Part shown: positions 11,200 to 18,626 of the stretch, piece by piece
How positions within the stretch are numbered: position 1 is the stretch's first letter
Layout: each line of letters starts with the position of its first letter
Assembly: GCA_023431055.1 (NCBI GenBank)
Contig: JAEYXX010000036.1
Span: 1 to 21,693, forward strand
DNA length: 21,693 bases
Reading direction: 5' to 3'
Origin: Pseudomonadota bacterium
GTDB taxonomy: Bacteria > Pseudomonadota > Gammaproteobacteria > Pseudomonadales > Pseudomonadaceae
The notes under the pieces: model-generated
Told to the model about the DNA's origin: nothing
The model's database searches: none
The model's input: only the letters and a program-made list of their open reading frames with translations
Position numbers and translations under genes: made by a program

Positions 11200-12228
11200 A
11201 TGAAGATGGTGAAATCCACCCTGGCTGTGCTGACCACCGCAGCTGTGCTCGGTGTCAGTGGCTTTGCTCAGGCAGGCGCCACCCTGGATGCAGTGCAGAA
11301 GAAAGGCTTCGTGCAGTGCGGTATCAGCGACGGTCTGCCTGGCTTCTCCTACGCCGATGAAAAAGGCAACTACCTGGGTATGGACGTTGACGTCTGCCGC
11401 GCTGTTGCCGCCGCGGTATTCGGCGACGCTACCAAAGTGCGTTACAGCCCGCTGACCGCCAAGGAGCGCTTCACTGCGCTGCAGTCCGGCGAAGTCGACA
11501 TCCTGTCGCGTAACACCACCTGGACCAGCTCGCGCGACGCCGCACTGGGCCTGAACTTCACTGGTACCAACTACTACGATGGCCAGGGCTTTTTGGTTAA
11601 CAAGAAGCTGGGCGTTTCCAGCGCCAAGGAACTGGACGGGGCTACCGTCTGCATCCAGGCCGGTACCACCACCGAGCTGAACCTCTCCGACTACTTCCGT
11701 GCCAATGGCATGAAGTACACCCCCATCACCTACGATACCTCTGACGAGAGCGCCAAGTCGGTCGAAGCTGGCCGTTGCGACGTGCTGACCTCCGACCAGT
11801 CGCAGCTGTACGCACAGCGCATCAAACTGGCCAACCCGGACGACTATGTCGTGCTGCCGGAAGTCATCTCCAAGGAACCTCTGGGCCCGGTCGTGCGCCA
11901 GGGTGACGAAGAGTGGTTCGACATCGTGCGCTGGACCCTGTTCGCCATGGTCAACGCCGAAGAGCTGGGTGTGACCTCGGCCAACGTCGAAGCCACCGCC
12001 AAAGACACCAAGAACCCGGACGTAGCACGTCTGCTGGGTACTGAAGGTGAATTCGGTAAAGACCTCAAGCTGCCGAAAGACTGGGCAGTACAGATCGTCA
12101 AGCAAGTCGGTAACTACGGCGAGTCCTTCGACCGCAACGTTGGTGCCGGTAGCGAGCTGAAGATCGAGCGTGGTCTCAACGCCCTGTGGAACAAGGGTGG
12201 TCTGCAGTACGCACCGCCGGTGCGTTGA
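11200..12228 (+). CDS. aapJ: General L-amino acid ABC transporter, periplasmic substrate-binding protein
   Basis: From the ATG at 11200 the protein has 342 residues. That start gives a classical signal peptide (basic MKMVK, a hydrophobic core, then GFAQAGA with cleavage around residues 24-26) and has GGAGG seven bases upstream. The frame runs further upstream but only through leader sequence. The mature protein is a type-3 solute-binding protein of the polar amino-acid family: LDAVQKKGFVQCGI, then GFSYADEKGNYLGMDVDVC and LSRNTTWTSSRD are characteristic of AapJ. It captures L-amino acids in the periplasm and delivers them to AapQM. It is first in aapJQMP, and the hairpin after its stop would favour high expression of this gene over the membrane genes. 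P. aeruginosa has a related binding-protein gene beside pcs, as I recall. Confidence 0.95.
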   Translation: MKMVKSTLAVLTTAAVLGVSGFAQAGATLDAVQKKGFVQCGISDGLPGFSYADEKGNYLGMDVDVCRAVAAAVFGDATKVRYSPLTAKERFTALQSGEVDILSRNTTWTSSRDAALGLNFTGTNYYDGQGFLVNKKLGVSSAKELDGATVCIQAGTTTELNLSDYFRANGMKYTPITYDTSDESAKSVEAGRCDVLTSDQSQLYAQRIKLANPDDYVVLPEVISKEPLGPVVRQGDEEWFDIVRWTLFAMVNAEELGVTSANVEATAKDTKNPDVARLLGTEGEFGKDLKLPKDWAVQIVKQVGNYGESFDRNVGAGSELKIERGLNALWNKGGLQYAPPVR

Positions 12229-12234
12229 CCGTCC

Positions 12235-12263
12235 ACAGCGGCAGGCCTATGGCCTGCCGCTGT
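12235..12263 (+). other. Strong intercistronic hairpin between aapJ and aapQ
   Basis: A perfect 13-bp inverted repeat (ACAGCGGCAGGCC 12235-12247, GGCCTGCCGCTGT 12251-12263) encloses the 3-base loop TAT, seven bases past the aapJ stop. Only a weak T-rich stretch follows (CGTTTCC), so it is more likely a partial terminator or a 3' end stabiliser than a full stop. This arrangement is common after binding-protein genes in ABC transporter operons, where it raises the amount of binding protein relative to permease. Confidence 0.8.
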
Positions 12264-12325
12264 CGTTTCCGATTAAGTGAACTCCGGCCAGCTTGCGTGC
12301 GGCCGGGGCTTCCATGAGGGTTGTC

Positions 12326-13510
12326 ATGCACACGACTGCTAATGCCCCGCGCCCGCGAGGATCGCTTCTGAACGATCCGCAGGTGCGCGCTTGGGCTTTC
12401 CAGATCATTGCCGTTGTCGCCGTTGTGGCGCTCGGCTGGTTTCTCTTCCAGAACACCCAGGCCAACCTGGAGAAGCGCGGGATCATTTCCGGCTTCGCTT
12501 TTCTCAATAACAGCGCCGGTTTCGGTATTGCCCAGCACCTGATCGACTACACGGAAAGCGACAGCTACGCCCGTGTGTTTCTGGTTGGCTTGCTCAATAC
12601 CCTGCTGGTGTCTTTTATCGGTATCGTGCTGGCCTCCATCCTTGGTTTCCTGCTGGGTGTGGCGCGGCTGTCGCCTAACTGGCTGATCAGCAAGCTGGCC
12701 ACCGTTTACATCGAGATCTTCCGCAACATTCCGCCGTTGCTGCAGATCCTCTTCTGGTATTTCGCGGTCTTCCTTGCCCTGCCTGGTCCTCGGCAAAGCC
12801 TGGACGTGGGTGAAGTCTTCTTCCTCAACAGCCGTGGTCTGTACATGCCGGCGCCGAGTCCTTCGGAGAGTTTCGGTCTGTTCGCCGTGGTGCTGCTAGC
12901 GACCATCGTCGGCATCATCGCCCTCGGGCGCTGGGCCAAGAAACGCCGTGAAGCCACCGGCCAGATCTTCCCGCTGCTGTGGACATCGCTGGCGCTGGTC
13001 GTGGTAATTCCCGGCCTGACCGCGGTGGTCGCGGGCAATCCGCTGGTGTGGAGTGTGCCGGAGCTGACCGGTTTCAACTTCCGTGGCGGCTGGGTGATGA
13101 TCCCCGAGCTGATGGCGCTGACTCTGGCACTGACCATCTACACCGCGGCATTCATCGCCGAGAACGTGCGCTCCGGGATCATGGCGGTCAGTCATGGTCA
13201 GACCGAAGCAGCGCGCTCGCTGGGTTTGCGTCCGGGCGTCACTCTGCGTCTGGTGATCATCCCGCAGGCGCTGCGCGTGATCATTCCGCCGCTGACCAGT
13301 CAGTACCTCAACCTGGCGAAGAACTCGTCCCTGGCTGCCGGTATCGGCTATCCGGACATGGTGTCGCTGTTCGCCGGCACCGTACTCAACCAGACGGGCC
13401 AGGCCATCGAGGTGATCGCCATCACCATGAGCGTCTACCTCGCCATCAGCATCAGCATTTCCCTGCTGATGAACTGGTACAACAAGCGCATTGCGCTGAC
13501 TGAGCGGTAA
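12326..13510 (+). CDS. aapQ: General L-amino acid ABC transporter, permease AapQ
   Basis: From the ATG at 12326, which has GAGGG five bases upstream, the protein has 394 residues. It starts with a cytoplasmic tail and a first membrane helix (about 25-42). A periplasmic stretch then precedes further membrane segments (LVGLLNTLLVSFIGIVLASI, VVLLATIVGIIAL, ALVVVIPGLTAVVA and C-terminal helices). The EAA loop that contacts the ATPase is EAARSLGLRPG....IIPQALR near residues 302-324. The length and the long insertion before the permease core fit AapQ rather than a short HisQ-type permease. It forms the membrane channel with AapM. The stop is followed within ten bases by aapM. An upstream in-frame ATG at 12314 lacks a better ribosome-binding site. 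Confidence 0.94.
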   Translation: MHTTANAPRPRGSLLNDPQVRAWAFQIIAVVAVVALGWFLFQNTQANLEKRGIISGFAFLNNSAGFGIAQHLIDYTESDSYARVFLVGLLNTLLVSFIGIVLASILGFLLGVARLSPNWLISKLATVYIEIFRNIPPLLQILFWYFAVFLALPGPRQSLDVGEVFFLNSRGLYMPAPSPSESFGLFAVVLLATIVGIIALGRWAKKRREATGQIFPLLWTSLALVVVIPGLTAVVAGNPLVWSVPELTGFNFRGGWVMIPELMALTLALTIYTAAFIAENVRSGIMAVSHGQTEAARSLGLRPGVTLRLVIIPQALRVIIPPLTSQYLNLAKNSSLAAGIGYPDMVSLFAGTVLNQTGQAIEVIAITMSVYLAISISISLLMNWYNKRIALTER

Positions 13511-13519
13511 GGAGCAGCC

Positions 13520-14617
13520 ATGCAGACTCATACATTCAAACCGGACCTGCCGCCACCGCGCATGAGCGTCGGTGTGGTGGGCTGGCTCAAGGCCAACCTG
13601 TTTTCCAACTGGTTCAACAGCCTGTTGACCGTTTTTGCGCTGTACCTGATCTGGTTGATCGTGCCGCCGCTGCTGCAGTGGGCGATCATCGATGCCAACT
13701 GGGTCGGCAGCACTCGCGCCGACTGCACCAAGGAAGGCGCGTGCTGGGTGTTCATCCAACAGCGCTTCGGTCAGTTCATGTACGGCTTCTACCCGACCGA
13801 GTTGCGCTGGCGTGTGGATGCCACTCTGTGGCTGGCGATCATCGGCATGGCGCCGCTGTTCGTGCCGCAGATGCCGCGCAAGGCGGTGTACGGTCTGGCT
13901 TTCCTGGCGATCTATCCGTTCATCGCCTGGACCCTGCTGCACGGTGGTGTATTCGGCCTGGACGTTGTTTCCACCAGCCGTTGGGGCGGCCTGATGCTGA
14001 CCCTGGTGATCGCTGCTGTCGGCATCACCGGTGCGTTGCCGCTGGGCATCCTGCTGGCACTGGGGCGACGTTCCAACCTGCCGGCGATCAAGGTCATCTG
14101 CGTCACCTTCATCGAGTTCTGGCGCGGTGTGCCGTTGATCACCGTGTTGTTCATGTCCTCGGTGATGTTGCCGCTGTTCCTGCCCGAAGGCATGCATTTC
14201 GACAAGCTGATGCGTGCGCTGATCGGGGTGATCCTGTTCCAGTCCGCCTACATCGCCGAAGTGGTGCGTGGTGGCTTGCAGGCCATTCCCAAGGGCCAGT
14301 ACGAAGCCGCTGCGGCCATGGGCCTGGGCTACTGGCGGATGATGGGCCTGGTGATCCTGCCGCAGGCGCTGAAGCTGGTGATTCCGGGCATCGTCAACGT
14401 CTTTATCGCCCTGTTCAAGGACACCAGCCTGGTGATCATCATCGGCCTGTTCGATCTGCTCAACAGCATCAAGCAGGCGACCACCGACCCGGCGTGGCTG
14501 GGCATGGCCACCGAGGGCTACGTGTTCGCCGCGCTGATCTTCTGGATTTTCTGTTTCGGCATGTCCCGCTATTCGCTGCATCTCGAGCGAAAACTGGATA
14601 CCGGCCACAAGCGTTAG
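13520..14617 (+). CDS. aapM: General L-amino acid ABC transporter, permease AapM
   Basis: The protein has 365 residues and starts ten bases after the aapQ stop, with GGAG five bases before the ATG. It has several membrane helices, an early periplasmic segment with two cysteines (near residues 71-77), and a permease core starting around WGGLMLTLVIAAVGITGAL. The EAA loop is EAAAAMGLGYWRMMGLVILPQ near 259-279. It ends in a basic tail. It pairs with AapQ to form the transmembrane channel for amino acids. The overall length fits AapM. The gap to aapP is unusually long for this operon because a large palindrome occupies it. Confidence 0.94.
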   Translation: MQTHTFKPDLPPPRMSVGVVGWLKANLFSNWFNSLLTVFALYLIWLIVPPLLQWAIIDANWVGSTRADCTKEGACWVFIQQRFGQFMYGFYPTELRWRVDATLWLAIIGMAPLFVPQMPRKAVYGLAFLAIYPFIAWTLLHGGVFGLDVVSTSRWGGLMLTLVIAAVGITGALPLGILLALGRRSNLPAIKVICVTFIEFWRGVPLITVLFMSSVMLPLFLPEGMHFDKLMRALIGVILFQSAYIAEVVRGGLQAIPKGQYEAAAAMGLGYWRMMGLVILPQALKLVIPGIVNVFIALFKDTSLVIIIGLFDLLNSIKQATTDPAWLGMATEGYVFAALIFWIFCFGMSRYSLHLERKLDTGHKR

Positions 14618-14625
14618 GAGCTGAT

Positions 14626-14746
14626 CAGTATTTGCTGCGCGTCGGCCAGGCGGCGTTGAAAACACTCTCGGGATGCTCATGTACAACCGTACATTGCGCT
14701 CCCTCGAATGTTTTCGCCTTGCCTGGCTCTAGCTCGCTAAATCCTG
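14626..14746. repeat. ~120-bp imperfect palindrome between aapM and aapP
   Basis: The two halves are imperfect inverted copies centred near 14686. The core ATGTAC-N4-GTACAT (14679-14694) is perfect. Outward from it are GAAAACA-type blocks (14659-14664 against 14709-14714), then GCCAGGC (14645-14651) against GCCTGGC (14721-14727), then CAG-ATTT (from 14626) against AAAT-CTG (to 14746). It fills nearly all of the 156-bp gap. There is no T-run after it, and no clear target-site duplication flanks it. It could be a small non-autonomous repeat element or an mRNA processing structure. Confidence 0.75.
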
Positions 14747-14773
14747 AATCGAGCCCCTCAAGAGGAGTGAGTC

Positions 14774-15535
14774 ATGAGTGAAGCAATCAAACAACCCAGC
14801 GCCGAGCCGATGATCCTGCTGCAGGGTGTGAACAAGTGGTACGGCCAGTTCCATGTGCTCAAGGACATCAACCTGAGCGTGCAGCAGGGCGAGCGTATCG
14901 TGCTCTGCGGGCCGTCCGGTTCGGGCAAGTCCACCACCATTCGTTGCATCAACCGCCTGGAAGAACACCAGCAGGGGCGCATCGTGGTCGATGGCACCGA
15001 ATTGACCAGCGACCTCAAGCACATCGAAGCGATTCGCCGTGAAGTGGGTATGGTGTTCCAGCACTTCAACCTGTTCCCGCACCTGACCGTGCTGCAGAAC
15101 TGCACCCTGGCGCCGATGTGGGTACGCAAGATGCCCAAGCGTCAGGCCGAGGAAATCGCCATGCATTTCCTTGAGCGCGTGCGTATTCCCGAGCAGGCCA
15201 ATAAGTTTCCGGGGCAGCTCTCCGGTGGTCAGCAGCAGCGCGTGGCGATCGCCCGTGCGCTGTGCATGAAGCCGAAGATCATGCTGTTCGACGAGCCGAC
15301 CTCGGCCCTCGACCCGGAGATGGTGAAAGAAGTGCTCGACACCATGATTGGTCTGGCCGAAGACGGCATGACCATGCTCTGCGTGACCCACGAGATGGGT
15401 TTTGCCCGTACCGTGGCCAACCGCGTGATCTTCATGGACAAGGGCGAGATCGTCGAGGAGGCCGAGCCGAACGCCTTCTTCACCAACCCGCAGAACGAGC
15501 GCACCAAGCTGTTCCTCAGTCAGATCCTGCACTGA
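14774..15535 (+). CDS. aapP: General L-amino acid ABC transporter, ATP-binding protein AapP
   Basis: The protein has 253 residues and is a typical polar-amino-acid ABC ATPase. Walker A is GPSGSGKST (about 47-55), the Q-loop [10 protein letters not shown], the signature [15 protein letters not shown], Walker [13 protein letters not shown], and the H-loop CVTHEMGFA. It powers uptake through AapQM with amino acids delivered by AapJ. The ATG at 14774 has GGAG at 14764-14767. It is the last gene of the operon and an intrinsic terminator follows 21 bases after its stop. A 156-bp spacer with a palindrome separates it from aapM, so its level may be tuned separately from the permeases. Confidence 0.95.
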   Translation: MSEAIKQPSAEPMILLQGVNKWYGQFHVLKDINLSVQQGERIVLCGPSGSGKSTTIRCINRLEEHQQGRIVVDGTELTSDLKHIEAIRREVGMVFQHFNLFPHLTVLQNCTLAPMWVRKMPKRQAEEIAMHFLERVRIPEQANKFPGQLSGGQQQRVAIARALCMKPKIMLFDEPTSALDPEMVKEVLDTMIGLAEDGMTMLCVTHEMGFARTVANRVIFMDKGEIVEEAEPNAFFTNPQNERTKLFLSQILH

Positions 15536-15556
15536 GCCGGCATTGCGCCATGGATC

Positions 15557-15581
15557 AGGGAGCCTTCGGGCTCCCTTTTTT
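15557..15581 (+). terminator. Intrinsic terminator of the aapJQMP operon
   Basis: A perfect 8-bp stem (AGGGAGCC 15557-15564, GGCTCCCT 15569-15576) encloses the stable tetraloop TTCG and is followed by T-run 15576-15581. It lies 21 bases past the aapP stop. Its 3' half seems to be copied, in degenerate form, at the start of the second tandem repeat unit that follows. Confidence 0.93.
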
Positions 15582-15882
15582 GTTGCTGAGGCCATTCGAT
15601 CAGGCGGCTATGCCTCCAATTTGTAGGAGCGGCGCCCCGCCGCGAATCGGGGTGACGTGGATTCGAAAGCTTCGCCCCGAGGCGGTGCTCCTACGAAAAG
15701 CCGCTTTGATTGGCATCAGCCATTGGGCTTCCTTGGTTTGTTGCTGAGGCCACTCGATCAGGCGGCCATGCCAACAATTTGTAGGAGCGGCGCCCCGCCG
15801 CGAACCGGGGCGGCGCTGATAGGAAAAGCTTCGCCCCGGGGCGGAGCTCCTACAAAAATCCGTTTTGATTGGCATCAGCCAT
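15568..15882. repeat. Tandem pair of ~158-bp units, each with a REP-like palindrome
   Basis: This 363-bp gap between aapP and the GlxA-type regulator holds no gene. After the terminator, a unit of about 158 bp occurs twice (about 15568-15724 and 15725-15882). Both copies share the blocks GTTGCTGAGGCCA, TCGATCAGGCGGC, AATTTGTAGGAGCGGCG and TTTGATTGGCATCAGCCAT. Each contains an inverted pair beginning GTAGGAGC and ending GCTCCTAC (15623-15694 and 15781-15853), the pattern of a common Pseudomonas REP family. The copies differ by scattered substitutions and small indels, so the duplication is not very recent. Confidence 0.85.
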
Positions 15883-15898
15883 CGGACACCTTGGGCGC

Positions 15899-16840
15899 CT
15901 AGTGGCGCCGCATGCGTTTGCGAAAGGCACCGGGCGTTTCGCCGCATAGTTGCTTGAAGCGCTTGGCAAAGGTGGCGCGGTCGGCGAACCCGACTTCGCT
16001 GGCTATCTGTTCCAGTGACTGCGCCGAGTCGGCCAGCGCCTGTTGCGCGACACTGATGCGCAGGCGCTGCAAGTAGTCGCCTGGCGTCAGCCCGGTGGCC
16101 TGCTTGAAACGGCGCAGCAGGGTGCGCGCCGAACAATGGGCCTGTTGTGCCAGGCGGTTGAGGTCGATGGCCTCGGCATGGTGCTCGCGCAGCCAGGCCA
16201 ATAGCGGGGCCAGTGTCTTGTCTTCGCTGCTGGGGAGTAGCGGGGCGAAGCGCGTCTGCGTACCGCGCTGACGCTCGATCACCATGGCGCTGGCCACCTG
16301 TTGCGCCAGCCATTCGCCGGCATGTCGGGCGATCAGGTGCAGGCACAGGTCGAGGCCGGCCTGGGCGCCGCCGGAGCAAAACAGCGGACCATCTTCGGTC
16401 AGCAGCAGGTCGCTGCGCAGTTTCACCTGGGGAAAATGACGACAGAAGGCCTCGGCCAATGCCCAGTGGGTAGTGGCCTGGCGACCATCGAGCAGCCCGG
16501 CGGCGGCCAGCAGGAAGGCGCTGCTACACAGGCTCGCCACCTGCTGCCGGTTGCGTCGGGCCAGCCAGGGCAGGAGGCCGGCATTGCTCTCCAGGGTCTT
16601 GCGGATTGCGCTGCCGGTGGCCGGGACGATCAGCAGGTCGGCCTGTTCGGCCAACTGCAGGCCGCCGTCGACCTGAATCTGGGCGAACTCCAGCTGCACC
16701 GGCCGACCATCGAGGCTGAAGCGCTGCAACTCGAAGCAGGGCGTGTCGGCCAGCCGATTGGCCAGGCTGAAAGCGTCCTGCGCCATGCTCAGGCTGGAGC
16801 AGATGGTTTGCGGGCAGACATACAGGGCGATGCGCAGCAT
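15899..16840 (-). CDS. GlxA-type transcriptional regulator (DJ-1/PfpI domain plus AraC helix-turn-helix)
   Basis: The protein has 313 residues. The N-terminal part (about 3-190) is a class-I amidotransferase-like DJ-1/PfpI domain; ASLCSSAFLLAAAGLLDG and TTHW are typical, with a cysteine at the nucleophile position. The C-terminal 100 residues hold two AraC helix-turn-helix units: LNRLAQQAHCSARTLLRRF, then LEQIASEVGFADRATFAKRF, followed by the conserved GETPGAFR. Such proteins are usually activators of nearby or catabolic genes; the ligand is unknown. It is transcribed away from the SnoaL-like gene across 152 bp containing an inverted repeat, which suggests that it regulates that gene or itself. 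The ribosome-binding site is weak. Confidence 0.9.
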   Translation of the reverse strand: MLRIALYVCPQTICSSLSMAQDAFSLANRLADTPCFELQRFSLDGRPVQLEFAQIQVDGGLQLAEQADLLIVPATGSAIRKTLESNAGLLPWLARRNRQQVASLCSSAFLLAAAGLLDGRQATTHWALAEAFCRHFPQVKLRSDLLLTEDGPLFCSGGAQAGLDLCLHLIARHAGEWLAQQVASAMVIERQRGTQTRFAPLLPSSEDKTLAPLLAWLREHHAEAIDLNRLAQQAHCSARTLLRRFKQATGLTPGDYLQRLRISVAQQALADSAQSLEQIASEVGFADRATFAKRFKQLCGETPGAFRKRMRRH

Positions 16841-16862
16841 GGAAATGGCTCTTGCATGGATT

Positions 16863-16904
16863 TGGCGATTATTGACACAAAGTTGTCTTTATAGCCAATC
16901 GCCA
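16863..16904. promoter_or_regulatory. Nested inverted repeats in the glxA-type regulator / SnoaL-like divergent promoter
   Basis: TGGCGATT (16863-16870) and AATCGCCA (16897-16904) form a perfect 8-bp inverted repeat. Centred inside it is the near-palindrome GACACAAAGTTGTC (16874-16887). A TTGACA hexamer reads rightwards at 16872-16877 and TATAAA reads leftwards at 16893-16888, but neither has a well-placed partner box. This is probably where the divergent regulator binds. It lies about 20 bases before the regulator start and about 90 before the SnoaL-like gene. Confidence 0.5.
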
Positions 16905-16992
16905 TGTTGCCCTCTGCAGCACAGACTAGGCTGCATTCACCGACGGAGCGCAGGCGCTGCCTGCATTACCGACAGCCACGCAGGAGCGAATC

Positions 16993-17463
16993 ATGAGTCA
17001 CCCCAACGCCGATCTACTGCAGCGTTTCTACAGCGCCTTCCAGAAGCTCGATGCCGAGACCATGGCGGCCTGTTACGCCGAGGATGTGCGTTTCTCCGAC
17101 CCGGTTTTCATTGGCCTGCGTGGCGACGAGGCTGGGGACATGTGGCGCATGCTTTGCAGCCGTGCCGAAGACTTTTCACTGACATTCGACTCGGTGCATG
17201 CCGATGACCATGCCGGTAGCGCGCGCTGGGTCGCTACCTACCGTTTCAGCGCCACCGGTCGTCAGGTGGTCAATCATATTCACGCACGCTTCGTGTTTCG
17301 CGACGGGCTGATCGTCGAGCACCGCGACCACTTCGATCTCTGGCGCTGGACGCGTCAGGCGCTGGGTGGCAAAGGGCTGCTATTGGGCTGGGCGCCACCG
17401 GTTCAGGCTGCCATTCGTCGACAGGCGGCACGCGGTCTCGCCCAATTCCGCGCTTCGCGCTGA
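16993..17463 (+). CDS. SnoaL-like / NTF2-fold protein of unknown substrate
   Basis: The protein has 156 residues. Its first half, LLQRFYSAFQKLDAETMAAC, then YAEDVRFSDPVF, is typical of the SnoaL/ketosteroid-isomerase-like NTF2 fold. A C-terminal strand pair with FVFRDGLIVEHRDHFDLWRW also fits. The basic tail (about 130-156) is longer than in the minimal fold. The fold serves isomerases, hydrolases and pure binding proteins, so no reaction can be assigned. AGGAG lies seven bases upstream of the ATG. It is transcribed divergently from the GlxA-type regulator, which may control it. A weak hairpin (AGGCTA 17487-17492, TAGCCT 17501-17506) follows the gene. Confidence 0.85.
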   Translation: MSHPNADLLQRFYSAFQKLDAETMAACYAEDVRFSDPVFIGLRGDEAGDMWRMLCSRAEDFSLTFDSVHADDHAGSARWVATYRFSATGRQVVNHIHARFVFRDGLIVEHRDHFDLWRWTRQALGGKGLLLGWAPPVQAAIRRQAARGLAQFRASR

Positions 17464-17564
17464 GGCGGGCGAAGGAACGCAGTGGTAGGCTATTCGGTCT
17501 TAGCCTTCAATAATGAGAGTGCGCACATGGGGTGCCGCACCTCCACTGCCAATCGAGACCTGCC

Positions 17565-18284
17565 GTGACCGAACTGATCGTTGCCGTAAAACAGGCCAAG
17601 GCCTGGGGGGTCCATGCCGTCACAGCCAGCGGCGTGATCCTTGCGCTACTGGCGTTGCTGGCTGTACTCGACGGCCAACCCAAACAGTGCCTGCTGTGGC
17701 TCGGCCTGGCGCTGCTGGTGGACGGCCTGGATGGATCGCTGGCGCGACGTTACGACGTCAAGGGCGTGCTGCCGCATTTCGATGGCTCCACACTCGATCT
17801 GGTGATCGACTACCTCACCTATGTGTTCATCCCCGCCATCTTCCTCTATCGCTTCATTCCCCTGCCGGATTACACACCGCTGTTCGCCGTGGGCCTGATC
17901 CTGGTGTCCTCGTTGTTCTGCTTCTGCAACCTGAACATGAAGAGCAAGGACAACTACTTCGTCGGCTTCCCGGCGGCCTGGAATGTGGTGGTGCTGTATT
18001 TCTATATCCTCGACGTCCATCCCTGGATCACCCTGGGCATGATCTTGCTGCTGGCCGGCCTGACCCTGACCAAGATGAAGTTCCTGCACCCGTTCCGCGT
18101 ACGCCAGTTCATGCCGCTGAATATCCTGGTGACCTTCGTCTGGATGCTCTCCAGCGCGTTGCTGATTCTGCAGTACCCGGCCAACCAGTTCTGGCTGCTG
18201 GGGCTATGGTGGCTGGCCTCGGCCTACTTCGTCGGCATGTGCCTGTGGCGCTCGGCGCGTGAGTGGTTCCCTGCACGCGGATGA
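17565..18284 (+). CDS. pcs: Phosphatidylcholine synthase (CDP-diacylglycerol:choline O-phosphatidyltransferase)
   Basis: From the GTG at 17565 the product has 239 residues, the size of P. aeruginosa Pcs as I recall. It is an integral inner-membrane protein with about eight hydrophobic helices. It carries the CDP-alcohol phosphotransferase signature in the Pcs-specific form DG-x2-AR-x12-G-x3-D-x3-D: D56, G57, A60, R61, G74, D78, D82. Ordinary family members have eight residues rather than twelve after AR, so this separates it from PgsA and PssA. It joins free choline to CDP-diacylglycerol in one step, giving phosphatidylcholine and CMP. The start is inferred from the family N-terminus; an upstream in-frame GTG (17532) would add eleven unlikely residues, and the ribosome-binding site (GAGA) is weak. 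Its stop overlaps the next gene's start. Confidence 0.94.
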   Translation: MTELIVAVKQAKAWGVHAVTASGVILALLALLAVLDGQPKQCLLWLGLALLVDGLDGSLARRYDVKGVLPHFDGSTLDLVIDYLTYVFIPAIFLYRFIPLPDYTPLFAVGLILVSSLFCFCNLNMKSKDNYFVGFPAAWNVVVLYFYILDVHPWITLGMILLLAGLTLTKMKFLHPFRVRQFMPLNILVTFVWMLSSALLILQYPANQFWLLGLWWLASAYFVGMCLWRSAREWFPARG

Positions 18285-18562
18285 ATGCGGCGGTTGAAAA
18301 GGCCTGGTTCGTCTATCTGGTGCGTGCGGCCAATGGCGCGCTGTATTGCGGCATCAGCGATGATCCGCAGCGGCGTTTCGCCCAGCATCAGAGCGGCAAG
18401 GGCGCGCGTTTCTTCCACACCAGCCCCGCGCTGGCGCTGGCCTATGTCGAAGCCTGTGCCGGCAAGGGCGATGCGTTGCGCCGTGAGCGGGCGATCAAGC
18501 GCCTGAGCAAACGCGCCAAAGAGGCGCTCATTCTGGCCGTTGATAGCGCGGTATCATCCTGA
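18281..18562 (+). CDS. GIY-YIG nuclease family protein (UPF0213/YhbQ-like)
   Basis: From the ATG at 18281 the protein has 93 residues, the usual size of the single-domain YhbQ group. It shows [17 protein letters not shown] (GIY-YIG core, with the second triad as YCG), the arginine-containing [18 protein letters not shown] segment, and [17 protein letters not shown] with the metal-binding glutamate. The family has the fold of structure- or site-specific endonucleases, but the cellular role of this branch is poorly known. Its start overlaps the pcs stop by four bases (ATGA), so it is translated with pcs. A longer reading from 18263 is possible but less likely. Its link to lipid synthesis is probably only operon convenience. 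Confidence 0.9.
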   Translation: MNAAVEKAWFVYLVRAANGALYCGISDDPQRRFAQHQSGKGARFFHTSPALALAYVEACAGKGDALRRERAIKRLSKRAKEALILAVDSAVSS

Positions 18563-18626
18563 GGCGGTGGGCGTAACCAGGCGCTGCGGTTAAGCTGGGG
18601 CTTTCGATCCTGTCGCGGAGCGCGCC

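Noticed and set aside
12896..14686. A 596-codon minus-strand frame across aapQ and aapM
   Set aside because: Its translation is rich in Gln, His, Asp and Arg, typical of the antisense of permease genes. It also runs through the aapM-aapP palindrome.
15600..16379. A 259-codon minus-strand frame running from the regulator gene through the REP repeats
   Set aside because: It is partly a shadow of the GlxA-type regulator and partly repeated extragenic DNA, so the apparent internal protein repeat is only the tandem REP units.
17513..18262. A 249-codon plus-strand frame overlapping pcs
   Set aside because: It is a frame-shifted shadow of pcs; its Arg-, Pro- and Gly-rich translation lacks any domain.
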